From Neisseria sp. Marseille-Q6792 (lineage in GTDB: Bacteria > Pseudomonadota > Gammaproteobacteria > Burkholderiales > Neisseriaceae): a DNA stretch of 64,000 bases. Under the pieces are notes generated by a model that saw nothing but the letters and a program-made list of their open reading frames with translations, was not told where the DNA came from and ran no database searches. Made by a program: the position numbers and the translations under genes. The stretch lies in NCBI RefSeq assembly GCF_943181435.1, contig NZ_OW969598.1, positions 1,178,001 through 1,242,000 of the forward strand, in the 5' to 3' direction. Shown here in pieces: positions 18,082-26,032 of the stretch (the stretch's first letter is position 1; each line of letters begins with the position of its first letter).

Positions 18082-19023
18082 ATGAAAATCCTGCTCCTCC
18101 TCATCCCTCTCGTCCTCACCGCCTGCGGCACACTGACCGGCATTCCCGCCCACGGCGGCGGCAAACGCTTTGCCGTAGAACAAGAACTCGTCGCCGCATC
18201 GTCCCGCGCCGCCGTCAAAGAAATGGATTTGTCCGCCCTGAAAGGACGCAAAGCCGCCCTTTACGTCTCCGTTATGGGCGACCAAGGTTCGGGCAACATA
18301 AGCGGCGGACGCTACTCTATCGACGCACTGATACGCGGCGGCTACCACAACAACCCCGACAGCAGCACCCAATACAGCTACCCCGCCTACGACACTACCG
18401 CCACCACCAAATCCGACGCGCTCTCCAGCGTTACCACTTCCACATCGCTCTTAAACGCCCCCGCCGCCGCCCTGACTAGAAACAGCGGACGCAAAGGCGA
18501 ACGCTCCGCCGGACTGTCCGTCAACGGCACGGGCGACTACCGCAACGAAACCCTGCTCGCCAATCCCCGCGACGTTTCCTTCCTGACCAACCTCATCCAA
18601 ACCGTCTTCTACCTGCGCGGCATCGAAGTCGTACCGCCCGAATACGCCGACACCGACGTATTCGTAACCGTCGACGTATTCGGCACCGTCCGCAGCCGCA
18701 CCGAGCTGCACCTCTACAACGCCGAAACCCTTAAAGCCCAAACCAAGCTCGAATATTTCGCCGTCGACCGCGACAGCCGGAAACTGCTGATTGCCCCTAA
18801 AACCGCCGCCTACGAATCCCAATACCAAGAACAATACGCCCTTTGGACCGGCCCTTACAAAGTCAGCAAAACCGTCAAAGCCTCAGACCGCCTGATGGTC
18901 GATTTCTCCGACATTACCCCCTACGGCGACACAACCGCCCAAAACCGTCCCGACTTCAAACAAAACAACGGTAAAAACCCCGATGTCGGCAACGAAGTCA
19001 TCCGCCGCCGCAAAGGAGGATAA
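18082..19023 (+). CDS. mafA: MafA lipoprotein (Multiple Adhesin Family A)
   Basis: A 313-residue lipoprotein. The signal peptide [16 protein letters not shown] has a lipobox ending LTAC, with Cys15 as the lipidation site. The remaining protein ([60 protein letters not shown]) matches the MafA proteins of pathogenic and commensal Neisseria. They are surface-exposed and always encoded before mafB. Proposed roles are glycolipid adhesion and help in MafB export; neither can be tested from sequence. mafB starts 3 bases after the stop. Confidence 0.93.
   Translation: MKILLLLIPLVLTACGTLTGIPAHGGGKRFAVEQELVAASSRAAVKEMDLSALKGRKAALYVSVMGDQGSGNISGGRYSIDALIRGGYHNNPDSSTQYSYPAYDTTATTKSDALSSVTTSTSLLNAPAAALTRNSGRKGERSAGLSVNGTGDYRNETLLANPRDVSFLTNLIQTVFYLRGIEVVPPEYADTDVFVTVDVFGTVRSRTELHLYNAETLKAQTKLEYFAVDRDSRKLLIAPKTAAYESQYQEQYALWTGPYKVSKTVKASDRLMVDFSDITPYGDTTAQNRPDFKQNNGKNPDVGNEVIRRRKGG
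19012..19020 (+). promoter_or_regulatory. mafB: Strong ribosome binding site deciding the mafB GTG start
   Basis: AAAGGAGGA sits six bases before the GTG at 19027, inside the last codons of mafA. It supports the GTG start and tight coupling to mafA. Confidence 0.85.
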
Positions 19024-19026
19024 ACC

Positions 19027-20550
19027 GTGAAACCGCTACGAAGACTAACAAACCTCCTTGCCGCCTGCGCCGTAGCGGCGGCCGCACTCATACAGCCCGC
19101 CCTCGCCGCAGAATTGGCGCAAGACCCGTTCATTACCGATAACGCCCAACGGCAGCACTACGAACCCGGAGGCAAATACCACCTCTTCGGCGACCCGCGC
19201 GGCAGCGTCTCCGACCGCACCGGTCAAATCAACGTCATCCAAGACTATACCCACCAGATGGGCAACCTGCTCATCCAACAGGCAAATATCAACGGCACAA
19301 TCGGCTACCACACCCGCTTTTCCGGACACGGACACGAAGAACACGCCCCCTTCGACAACCACGCCGCCGACAGCGCAAGCAAAGAACAAGGCAACGTTGA
19401 CGAAGGCTTTACCGTATACCGGCTCAACTGGGAAGGATACGAACACCATCCTGCCGATGCCTACGACGGGCCCAAAGGCAGCGACTATCCCGATCCCACG
19501 GGCGCAAGGGACGAATACACCTATCACGTCAATGGCACAGCCCGCAGCATCAAACTCAATCCGACCGACACCCGCAGCATCCGGCAACGCCTGTCCGACA
19601 ACTACAACAACCTCGGCAGCAATTTCTCCGACCGCGCCTATGAAGCCAACAAAAAAATGTTCGAGCACAATGCCAAGCTCGACCGCTGGGGCAACAGCAT
19701 GGAGTTTATCAACGGCATTGCCGCCGGAGCACTCAACCCCTTTATCAGCGCGGGCGAAGCCTTGGGCATAGGCGACATACTGTACGGAACGGGCTATGCC
19801 ATAGACAAAGCCACGATGCGCAACATCGCTCCCTTGCCCACCGAGGGCAAATTTGCCGCCATCGGCGGCTTGGGCAGCGTGGCGGGCTTTGAAAAAAATA
19901 CGCGCGAAGCCGTTGACCGGTGGATACAGGAAAATCCCAATGCCGCCGAAACCGTCGAAGCCCTGGCCAACATCCTGCCGTTTGCCAAAGCTGAGAAGTT
20001 GGCAAAACTGGGGAAGGCGGCAAAACTAGGAAGGGCGGCAAAACCGGGGAAAGCCGCAGTTAGCGGGGATTTTTCTGCTGCATACAATACAAGAACAACT
20101 AGAAAAGTTACTACAGAAACAGAGGGGTTAAATAGAATCAGACAGAACCAGAAAAATAGTAATATACATGAGAAAAATTATGGAAGAGATAATCCTAATC
20201 ATATTAATGTTTTATCTGGAAATTCTATACAACATATACTGTATGGAGATGAAGCAGGAGGTGGGCATCTTTTTCCTGGCAAACCTGGTAAGACAACATT
20301 CCCCCAACATTGGTCAGCCAGTAAAATAACTCATGAAATTAGTGATATCGTTACATCCCCAAAAACGCAATGGTATGCACAGACTGGAACAGGCGGCAAA
20401 TATATTGCTAAAGGAAGACCAGCCAGGTGGGTATCATATGAAACGAGAGATGGAATTCGTATCAGAACAGTTTATGAACCTGCAACAGGAAAAGTGGTAA
20501 CTGCATTCCCCGATAGAACCTCTAATCCCAAATATAACCCTGTAAAATAA
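19027..20550 (+). CDS. mafB: MafB secreted toxin with EndoU-type nuclease C-terminus
   Basis: A 507-residue polymorphic toxin with a GTG start. It has a signal peptide (residues 1-27, ending QPALA) and the conserved MafB (DUF1020) domain to about residue 345 (YEPGGKYHLFGDPRGSVSDR near the start). An Ala/Lys-rich junction follows (AKLGKAAKLGRAAKPGKA), then the variable tip. Base composition changes from GC-rich to AT-rich near 20070, where the tip begins. Residues about 395-505 match the bacterial EndoU RNase domain: QHILYGDEAGGGHLFPG with two probable catalytic His, TTFPQHWS, and PARWVSYETRDGIRIRTVYE. EndoU enzymes cleave RNA at uridines. MafB is exported and acts on competing cells. mafI follows 14 bases later. 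Confidence 0.92.
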   Translation: MKPLRRLTNLLAACAVAAAALIQPALAAELAQDPFITDNAQRQHYEPGGKYHLFGDPRGSVSDRTGQINVIQDYTHQMGNLLIQQANINGTIGYHTRFSGHGHEEHAPFDNHAADSASKEQGNVDEGFTVYRLNWEGYEHHPADAYDGPKGSDYPDPTGARDEYTYHVNGTARSIKLNPTDTRSIRQRLSDNYNNLGSNFSDRAYEANKKMFEHNAKLDRWGNSMEFINGIAAGALNPFISAGEALGIGDILYGTGYAIDKATMRNIAPLPTEGKFAAIGGLGSVAGFEKNTREAVDRWIQENPNAAETVEALANILPFAKAEKLAKLGKAAKLGRAAKPGKAAVSGDFSAAYNTRTTRKVTTETEGLNRIRQNQKNSNIHEKNYGRDNPNHINVLSGNSIQHILYGDEAGGGHLFPGKPGKTTFPQHWSASKITHEISDIVTSPKTQWYAQTGTGGKYIAKGRPARWVSYETRDGIRIRTVYEPATGKVVTAFPDRTSNPKYNPVK

Positions 20551-20564
20551 TGAGTATTTGAAAG

Positions 20565-20795
20565 ATGAAAACATTAGACGAACGAATAAAGAATTTAGGA
20601 AAATCTCTTGAAGATAGAATTGACGCTAATCTAATTGATGCCACACTAGAGTACATTACTTTTTCAGAACGTTTGCTAGCTTTTGAAACGCTATGTGATT
20701 ATATAGAAGATTTCAATATCCAGCTTACGGAAAAAGAATCCCAAGAAATCTCTTTTATTAATAAGGAATTTGGAATTGAAAGTACATCAGATTAA
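20565..20795 (+). CDS. mafI: MafI immunity protein
   Basis: A 76-residue acidic, helical, cytoplasmic protein (LDERIKNLGKSLEDRIDANL, then a stretch through TFSERLLAFETLCDYIEDF). It lies 14 bases behind mafB, the invariable position of the cognate MafI, and should block the EndoU tip in the producer. Codons are AT-rich like the toxin tip, so tip and immunity gene probably moved as a unit. No signal peptide. The assignment to the EndoU toxin is by position. Confidence 0.88.
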   Translation: MKTLDERIKNLGKSLEDRIDANLIDATLEYITFSERLLAFETLCDYIEDFNIQLTEKESQEISFINKEFGIESTSD

Positions 20796-20827
20796 TAAAT
20801 ATTAGGTCGGTTTAAAAACCCAACAAT

Positions 20828-20871
20828 CAAAAAGTCGTCTGAAACTGTGTTTAATTTACAGACAACCTTTC
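20828..20871. terminator. Terminator-like hairpin with degenerate AG-type DUS
   Basis: AAGTCGTCTGAA faces a decayed partner (ACAGACAACCT) across a T/A-rich loop. The first arm is one base from AGGTCGTCTGAA, a DUS dialect of other Neisseria. The copy at 22472-22512 sits in the same flanking sequence but carries the ordinary ATGCCGTCTGAA. Confidence 0.65.
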
Positions 20872-20903
20872 CTTCATTTGAAACAGGATATTGAGAACTA
20901 AGT

Positions 20904-21573
20904 TCTTCAAAAATCCTACACCTGCTCCTTCCACGGCAGCACCTTGGTCAAAACGGCAGACGGCTACAAAGCCATCGCACATATCCAAACTGGGGAGTAC
21001 GTCTTTGCCAAGGACGAAGCAAGCGGGGTAACGGGATACAAACCTGTTACCGCCCGATACGGCAATCCGTATCAAGAAACCGTTTACATTGAAATTTCAG
21101 ACGGCATCGGCAACAGCCAAACCCTGATTTCCAACCGCATCCATCCGTTTTATTCGGACGGCAAATGGATTAAGGCGGAAGACTTAAAGGCGGGAATCAG
21201 GCTGTTATCCGAAAGCGGTGCAGAGCAGACCGTTCAAAGCGTTACCGTTAAACCAAAACCGCTCAAAGCCTACAATCTGACCGTTGCCGACTGGCATACT
21301 TACTTCGTCAAGGGCAATCAGGCGGAGACGGAAGGGGTTTGGGTTCATAATGCGTGTCCGCCTAAAAGAACAGGAAGCTCCAAGAATGAAAAACATGGAG
21401 ACGGCGGTCGAAGTCAAATATCAGCGGAATCAAGAATTGCTGAATTAAAAAATAAAATTATTCCCGGAATGCACAAAAATGAACGCTTAAAGATTGAGAA
21501 AACAATCAGAAATATTGCAAAAAATGCCAATCGAAAAGCAAAAGGAGAAGAGCATGGTCGACGCGGTCGTTAA
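20904..21573 (+). pseudogene. Silent mafB C-terminal cassette 1: Hint-type domain plus toxin tip
   Basis: Open frame from after a stop at about 20900, with no start codon or N-terminal MafB domain. It begins QKSYTCSFHGSTLVKTADGY, the start of a Hint/intein-type pretoxin domain with its Cys. It continues through NRIHPFYSDGKW, then LTVADWHTYFV (a late Hint motif) and VHNAC, where such domains end. The toxin tip is about 75 residues and basic (KHGDGGRSQISAESRIAELK, ending HGRRGR). It overlaps its immunity gene by 20 bases. Function of the tip is not recognisable from sequence; similar lysine-rich tips occur behind Hint domains. It is probably expressed only after recombination onto mafB. Confidence 0.8.
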
Positions 21574-22009
21574 AACTCCCGAATTTTTACCTTTTACTTC
21601 TGTAGGAATATTCCGTTTTGGTGCGGATATAACACAGTACAAAAACATACTGGAAACTTTTATGTATGAACCTCCTGATGAGTTTAGAACAGAATATTAT
21701 GAATCTCCCGACTCAAATTTACTCATTTCCGTCGAAAAAAACAAAATTATTTCGATATTTTGTTATCAGGAGCTATATTTTATGGGCGTTAATATAATAG
21801 GTCTAAATTTTGAAGATTTTAAACAGCTTTTCCATCACCCTAAATCATACGGTGTTGATAAATATTATTTATCAAATGAATCTTATCCGACATATGTCTA
21901 TGAGTTTGATGAAATAGGAGTACAAGCTTGGGAAGCAAAAGGGAAAATTGTTACTATCATTGCCGGGGGCAAAGACAATTATTCGACAGAACCTTACTAC
22001 GATGAATAA
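21554..22009 (+). CDS. Immunity protein of cassette 1
   Basis: A 151-residue acidic protein starting MVDAVVKTPEFLPF. The ATG at 21554 has AAAGGAGAAG directly upstream and overlaps the end of the toxin tip, a layout typical of toxin/immunity pairs. The frame open from 21494 only covers the toxin's coding region. No signal peptide; mixed alpha/beta pattern with many aromatics (ELYFMGVNIIGLNFEDFKQL). Family not recognised. The second copy at 23783-24238 encodes the same protein. Confidence 0.8.
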   Translation: MVDAVVKTPEFLPFTSVGIFRFGADITQYKNILETFMYEPPDEFRTEYYESPDSNLLISVEKNKIISIFCYQELYFMGVNIIGLNFEDFKQLFHHPKSYGVDKYYLSNESYPTYVYEFDEIGVQAWEAKGKIVTIIAGGKDNYSTEPYYDE

Positions 22010-22077
22010 CATTACAGAAAAGAAACAAGAAACGGTACATTTGATAAAAACCTAAATCGTATTGGAGATTAATTATT

Positions 22078-22455
22078 ATGTGTGAGTTCAAGGATTTTAG
22101 AAGAAACATCCCTTGTTTTGAAGAGTATGACGAAAATTCATTTATTGGCAAATGGTATGATGACGGGGTGTGGGATGATGAAGAATATTGGAAATTGGAG
22201 AATGCTTTAATCGAGGTTAGGAGAAAATATCCTTATCCGATGGATATACCAAGGGATATCGTGATTGGAATCGGTACCATTATTGAGTTTTTAATGGTTC
22301 CAAATTGGAAACTTTTTACAATTAAATCTTCCCCTTGGTTGCCTAAAAGTATCAAAATTAATGAGCGTTATGAAAGGTTCAGAGTAATGCTCCGTTATAT
22401 TTTTACCGAGATAGACATAGTCAACGTGCGATTTGATTATTACAACAAAAAATAG
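22078..22455 (+). CDS. Immunity-type protein (Imm41-like)
   Basis: A 125-residue acidic protein (ENSFIGKWYDDGVWDDEEYW, ENALIEVRRKYPYPMDIPRD). The W-x8-W-x4-YW pattern recalls the Imm41 immunity family, but I offer this only as a possibility. It sits 68 bases behind the cassette 1 immunity gene without a toxin tip of its own, so it is an orphan or a second-line immunity gene. AT-rich. A DUS hairpin follows. Confidence 0.7.
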   Translation: MCEFKDFRRNIPCFEEYDENSFIGKWYDDGVWDDEEYWKLENALIEVRRKYPYPMDIPRDIVIGIGTIIEFLMVPNWKLFTIKSSPWLPKSIKINERYERFRVMLRYIFTEIDIVNVRFDYYNKK

Positions 22456-22471
22456 CAAACCCCGGCAATCA

Positions 22472-22512
22472 AAATGCCGTCTGAAACCGTGTTTAATTTT
22501 CAGACGGCATTT
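22472..22512. terminator. DUS inverted-repeat terminator
   Basis: Facing ATGCCGTCTGAA and TTCAGACGGCAT in flanks homologous to the hairpin at 20828-20871. The following 90 bases also match those before cassette 1. Confidence 0.8.
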
Positions 22513-22536
22513 CCTTCATTTGAAATAGGATATTGA

Positions 22537-22824
22537 GAACTGAGTTTTTCAAAAATCCTACACCTGCTCCTTCCACGGCAGCACCTTGGTCAAAACAGCA
22601 GACGGCTGAAAAGCAAACACCGTCCGTCGTGTTGCCGTTTGCGGATGAGTACGGGTCAACTCCAATGCCGCCGAAACCGTCGAAGCCGCCTTCAACATTG
22701 CCGCCGCCAAAGCCGCGAAGTTGGCAAAAACGGTAAAACCGGGGAGATAAAAGCCGATGGCAGGAAAGTAAATGTGAGGATAGACAGTACGGAGGCAGAC
22801 CTGCTTTATCCGGCAGGGCAATAA
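22537..22824 (+). pseudogene. Scar of mafB cassette 2: Hint start, MafB core fragment and toxin tail
   Basis: The same sequence as the start of cassette 1 (SYTCSFHGSTLVKTADG) ends at a stop, TGA, near 22608. In shifted frames it is followed by NAAETVEAAFNIAAAKAAKL, a piece of the MafB junction helix. Then comes KADGRKVNVRIDSTEADLLY to a stop at 22824, probably the end of another tip. At least two frameshifts or deletions are needed, so it cannot encode an active toxin. An immunity gene follows 30 bases later. Confidence 0.7.
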
Positions 22825-22854
22825 GAAAACAAAAATTAGATATGGAAAACGATT

Positions 22855-23256
22855 GTGAAGATTAAACCATTACAATTTTCTAACAATAATCACAGATTTT
22901 ATGTGGACAAAATTTGTGTTACCGAACAAGATGTGAACATTTTGGCATCCGACCGAAATTATGAATTAAATATTGAAATATTTATTGACAATATAATTCA
23001 TTTTCAAATAACAGATGAATCTTATAAAGTAAAATTTTCAGAATATTTATTCGAAAATAAAGAAGAAAATAATTCGGATGGGAATCCTACTGTAAATTAT
23101 TTTTTCGAGATAATAGATGACAGTTATATGGACTGGTTGAAAGAAGAAAGTTTTGATTTTTTTGAAAAGAAATATTATAAGGCTTATATTTTCTTTTTTA
23201 GCGATTCTGTAATAGAAGTTATCAGCTCGACAGAACCTGTATTTTATTCAAAATAA
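22855..23256 (+). CDS. Immunity-type protein of cassette 2
   Basis: A 133-residue, strongly acidic and aromatic protein read from a GTG (MKIKPLQFSNNNHRFYVDKI). No export signal. The very low GC, size and place behind the cassette 2 tail fit an immunity gene left after its toxin decayed. No ideal ribosome site is visible at the GTG, and an out-of-frame ATG lies 12 bases before it. Family not recognised. Confidence 0.65.
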   Translation: MKIKPLQFSNNNHRFYVDKICVTEQDVNILASDRNYELNIEIFIDNIIHFQITDESYKVKFSEYLFENKEENNSDGNPTVNYFFEIIDDSYMDWLKEESFDFFEKKYYKAYIFFFSDSVIEVISSTEPVFYSK

Positions 23257-23323
23257 CAAATTATCAAACAAAGCTCTGATTAAAAACCCAACAATCAAAA
23301 TGCCATCTGAAGCGGTATTCGGC

Positions 23324-23802
23324 TTTCAGACGGCATCGGCAACAGCCAAACCCTGATTTCCAACCGCATCCACCCGTTTTATTCGGACGGCAAATGGATT
23401 AAGGCGGAAGATTTAAAAGCGGGAATCAGGCTGTTATCCGAAAGCGGCAGAACCCAAACTGTCCGCAACATCATTGTCAAACCAACACCGCTCAAAGCCT
23501 ACAATCTGACCGTTGCCGACTGGCATACTTACTTCGTCAAGGGCAATCAGGCGGAAACGGAAGGGGTTTGGGTTCATAATGCGTGTCCGCCTAAAAGAAC
23601 AGGAAGCTCCAAGAATGAAAAACATGGAGACGGCGGTCGAAGTCAAATATCAGCGGAATCAAGAATTGCTGAATTAAAAAATAAAATTATTCCCGGAATG
23701 CACAAAAATGAACGCTTAAAGATTGAGAAAACAATCAGAAATATTGCAAAAAATGCCAATCGAAAAGCAAAAGGAGAAGAGCATGGTCGACGCGGTCGTT
23801 AA
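23324..23802 (+). pseudogene. Silent mafB cassette 3: truncated Hint domain plus the same tip as cassette 1
   Basis: The frame starts inside the Hint domain (SDGIGNSQTLISNRIHPF) exactly where the DUS arm TTCAGACGGCAT of the preceding hairpin coincides with a DUS-like stretch of the coding sequence. The first ~60 residues of the domain are missing and no start exists. It then matches cassette 1 through VHNAC and the tip to HGRRGR, with a divergent patch at about 23450-23490. It is a partial copy 2229 bases downstream. Confidence 0.8.
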
Positions 23803-24238
23803 AACTCCCGAATTTTTACCTTTTACTTCTGTAGGAATATTCCGTTTTGGTGCGGATATAACACAGTACAAAAACATACTGGAAACTTTTATGTATGAAC
23901 CTCCTGATGAGTTTAGAACAGAATATTATGAATCTCCCGACTCAAATTTACTCATTTCCGTCGAAAAAAACAAAATTATTTCGATATTTTGTTATCAGGA
24001 GCTATATTTTATGGGCGTTAATATAATAGGTCTAAATTTTGAAGATTTTAAACAGCTTTTCCATCACCCTAAATCATACGGTGTTGATAAATATTATTTA
24101 TCAAATGAATCTTATCCGACATATGTCTATGAGTTTGATGAAATAGGAGTACAAGCTTGGGAAGCAAAAGGGAAAATTGTTACTATCATTGCCGGGGGCA
24201 AAGACAATTATTCAACAGAACCTTACTACGATGAATAA
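23783..24238 (+). CDS. Immunity protein of cassette 3 (duplicate)
   Basis: Encodes the same 151 residues as 21554-22009; the only base change I noticed is silent (attcgac versus attcaac near the end). Same ATG, same AAAGGAGAAG ribosome site and same overlap with the tip. Two copies may increase dosage or simply reflect a recent duplication. Confidence 0.8.
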   Translation: MVDAVVKTPEFLPFTSVGIFRFGADITQYKNILETFMYEPPDEFRTEYYESPDSNLLISVEKNKIISIFCYQELYFMGVNIIGLNFEDFKQLFHHPKSYGVDKYYLSNESYPTYVYEFDEIGVQAWEAKGKIVTIIAGGKDNYSTEPYYDE

Positions 24239-24281
24239 CATTAATGGCAGGCATAGGTTGGGTTGAGAACTCAACAACAAA

Positions 24282-24319
24282 AGGTCGTCTGAAACCGTAA
24301 TCGATTTTTCAGACGACCT
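24282..24319. terminator. Terminator hairpin made of AG-type DUS (AGGTCGTCTGAA)
   Basis: AGGTCGTCTGAA and its exact complement TTCAGACGACCT flank a 14-base loop and are followed by TTTCTG. This 12-mer is the DUS dialect described for the N. mucosa group, unlike the ATGCCGTCTGAA used elsewhere in the window. Confidence 0.8.
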
Positions 24320-24335
24320 TTCTGTCAATCCAAAC

Positions 24336-24456
24336 AGATTGTCGAATCTTAATCCAACCTGTGCTTGCTGTACGGAACAGGCACGGTGTTCATTCACAAG
24401 TTAAGTCATATATTGAATCAAAAGGCGGCATTGTTAAAACAGGTTTAGGAGATTAA
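24336..24456 (+). pseudogene. Remnant toxin tail before immunity gene
   Basis: A frame with no start reads QPVLAVRNRHGVHSQVKSYI then ESKGGIVKTGLGD to a stop three bases from the next ATG. It looks like the last 40 or so residues of a toxin tip whose front has been lost. TTTAGGAGAT inside the tail is the ribosome site of the following gene. No family can be named. Confidence 0.55.
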
Positions 24457-24458
24457 AC

Positions 24459-24818
24459 ATGGCATCATATGTTTCCATCAAAGGATGGATTGAATGCTCT
24501 GACGATGATATAAAAATCATCCAAGAAAACATTAATAATTTTTGGAATAATTGTCCCTTCAATATCGAAGAGAAAGAATCTGCAAAAATATATAAACATG
24601 GGTGGGTTTTCCCGACAAATAGTTTTAATTGGAGCAGCTATATTTTTTTTGGTGCATGCGTAAAGTCTTATTTCATTATTTATTTTGAAAAATGCATTAA
24701 AACAATAATGGAATTGGATATTGAAATATCAGGTTTTTTTGAATTAGATTATTATGAAGATAGTTATAAAGTAAATTGGAAAATAAATAATGGCAATTTA
24801 ATACAAACGACTAATTAA
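24459..24818 (+). CDS. Immunity-type hypothetical protein
   Basis: A 119-residue AT-rich acidic protein (SYVSIKGWIECSDDDIKIIQ, then FNWSSYIFFGACVKSYFIIY). AGGAG lies 11 bases before the ATG. No signal peptide; a hydrophobic central strand region but no clear membrane segment. The position right behind a toxin tail suggests immunity to that toxin. Family not recognised. Confidence 0.7.
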   Translation: MASYVSIKGWIECSDDDIKIIQENINNFWNNCPFNIEEKESAKIYKHGWVFPTNSFNWSSYIFFGACVKSYFIIYFEKCIKTIMELDIEISGFFELDYYEDSYKVNWKINNGNLIQTTN

Positions 24819-24829
24819 ATGGACAAAAA

Positions 24830-25165
24830 ATGATGGCTGATAAGGAACAAGTAGAAAAGATGATTTATTCTGAAAATAAACAGAGTGTTATTGACGGTAT
24901 GCTCGGTATGACCTTCAGTTCAGAGGAGGATGAAATCCCTTGGATTTCTGAGAAATTGACGGAGTTGTCGAAGCATAAAGACTTGGATATTGCCAGATTG
25001 TCATTAACCTGTTTCGGACATCTCGCCAGGATGCATGAAAATATCGGCGATTGCGATAAAGTGATTGCTTTATTGCGCTCAAAACAAGGCAATCCGGATT
25101 TTCAAGGTTTTGCCGAAGATGCGTTAGACGATATTTCCTTCTTTATATTTAAAAAGCGTCCGTAA
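24830..25165 (+). CDS. Small HEAT-repeat-like protein, probable immunity
   Basis: A 111-residue helical protein ([20 protein letters not shown], then [40 protein letters not shown]). Paired helices spaced like HEAT/Armadillo repeats are visible, as in several immunity proteins that grip their toxin. It starts 11 bases after the preceding gene at two adjacent ATGs (24830/24833) and is probably cotranscribed with it. A DUS hairpin follows. Confidence 0.7.
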
Positions 25166-25190
25166 GCACCGGCAAGGTCAAATCTGGCAA

Positions 25191-25230
25191 ATGCCGTCTG
25201 AAGCGGTATTCGGCTTTCAGACGGCATTTT
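25191..25230. terminator. DUS inverted-repeat terminator closing the cassette array
   Basis: Facing DUS copies with loop GCGGTATTCGGCT, the same loop as in the junction before cassette 3 (23300-23335), followed by TTTTC. Confidence 0.85.
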
Positions 25231-25290
25231 CTCCGATTAGCACAGGATGCAGGGGCTTGCCGGCTTGATTTTACCGAAGTTGTTGGCTCG

Positions 25291-25397
25291 TATAGTGGAT
25301 TAAATTTAAACCAGTACAGCGTTGCCTCGCCTTGCCGTACTATCTGTACTGTCTGCGGCTTCGTCGCCTTGTCCTGATTTAAATTTAATCCACTATA
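25291..25397. repeat. Correia element (CREE), short 107 bp form, with promoter-like right end
   Basis: Bounded by TATAGTGGATTAA and TTAATCCACTATA. Its right end plus three flanking bases makes TATAAT (25394-25399) with TTGTCC 19 bases upstream, a known way in which CREE create promoters. The next gene starts at 25419. Confidence 0.92.
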
Positions 25398-25418
25398 ATT
25401 TGGAAGAGGCAGCAATTT

Positions 25419-25913
25419 ATGGAAAATAGATTTGAAAAAATCGTTAAGGATATTTTTAGTTTTACCCAATTTGTTTCCGAAGCGGAAAATAAAATTCCTA
25501 ACCAATCCTCCCGTTATTACGACTGCTGGTGGGAATTGGAAATCTTGAATGCCTCCGCATTGGAAGATTGGGAAATATCGGGAAAGCCTGAAAAATGGGA
25601 GAAATGGACAGAAAAATATCAGACCGAAGCGTTACAGTTAGTCAAGAATCTATTTGCCGAAGAAGTTCCTGAAAATAATATAGTTTGCGATATTTCTCAT
25701 TTTTTGCATTTTGCCGATCGGGCAGAAGCCGACATTCCCAATCAATCACGTTCATATGCCGAATATTGGTGGGAAATGGAAACGTTCAAAATATCGGTTT
25801 TAGAAGATTGGGAACGCTCGGGAAAACCGTTAGATTGGGAAAAATGGCAAAGGCAATATCAATCCGAAGCATTTGAATTAGTCAAAAAATTGAATCAAAG
25901 CAAACAAGAGTAA
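25419..25913 (+). CDS. Hypothetical protein made of two tandem related halves
   Basis: A 164-residue acidic, Trp-rich protein. Residues 1-78 and 86-160 are copies of one module. Compare [20 protein letters not shown] with [20 protein letters not shown], then [20 protein letters not shown] with [20 protein letters not shown], and [20 protein letters not shown] with [20 protein letters not shown]. No export signal. It starts 22 bases after a CREE that supplies a TATAAT box; GGAAGAGG lies before the ATG. Its place at the end of the maf array suggests an immunity or accessory role, but the family is unknown to me. Confidence 0.8.
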
Positions 25914-26032
25914 CAAGCCGCAGCCTGCATAGGGGTTTTTAAAGTACGGCAGCAACCGTAGATTAGATTAAAAATCAAACAATTAAAGCTAGTCTGATAT
26001 AATCGATATATCCTTTTAAACGGAAAATAAAT

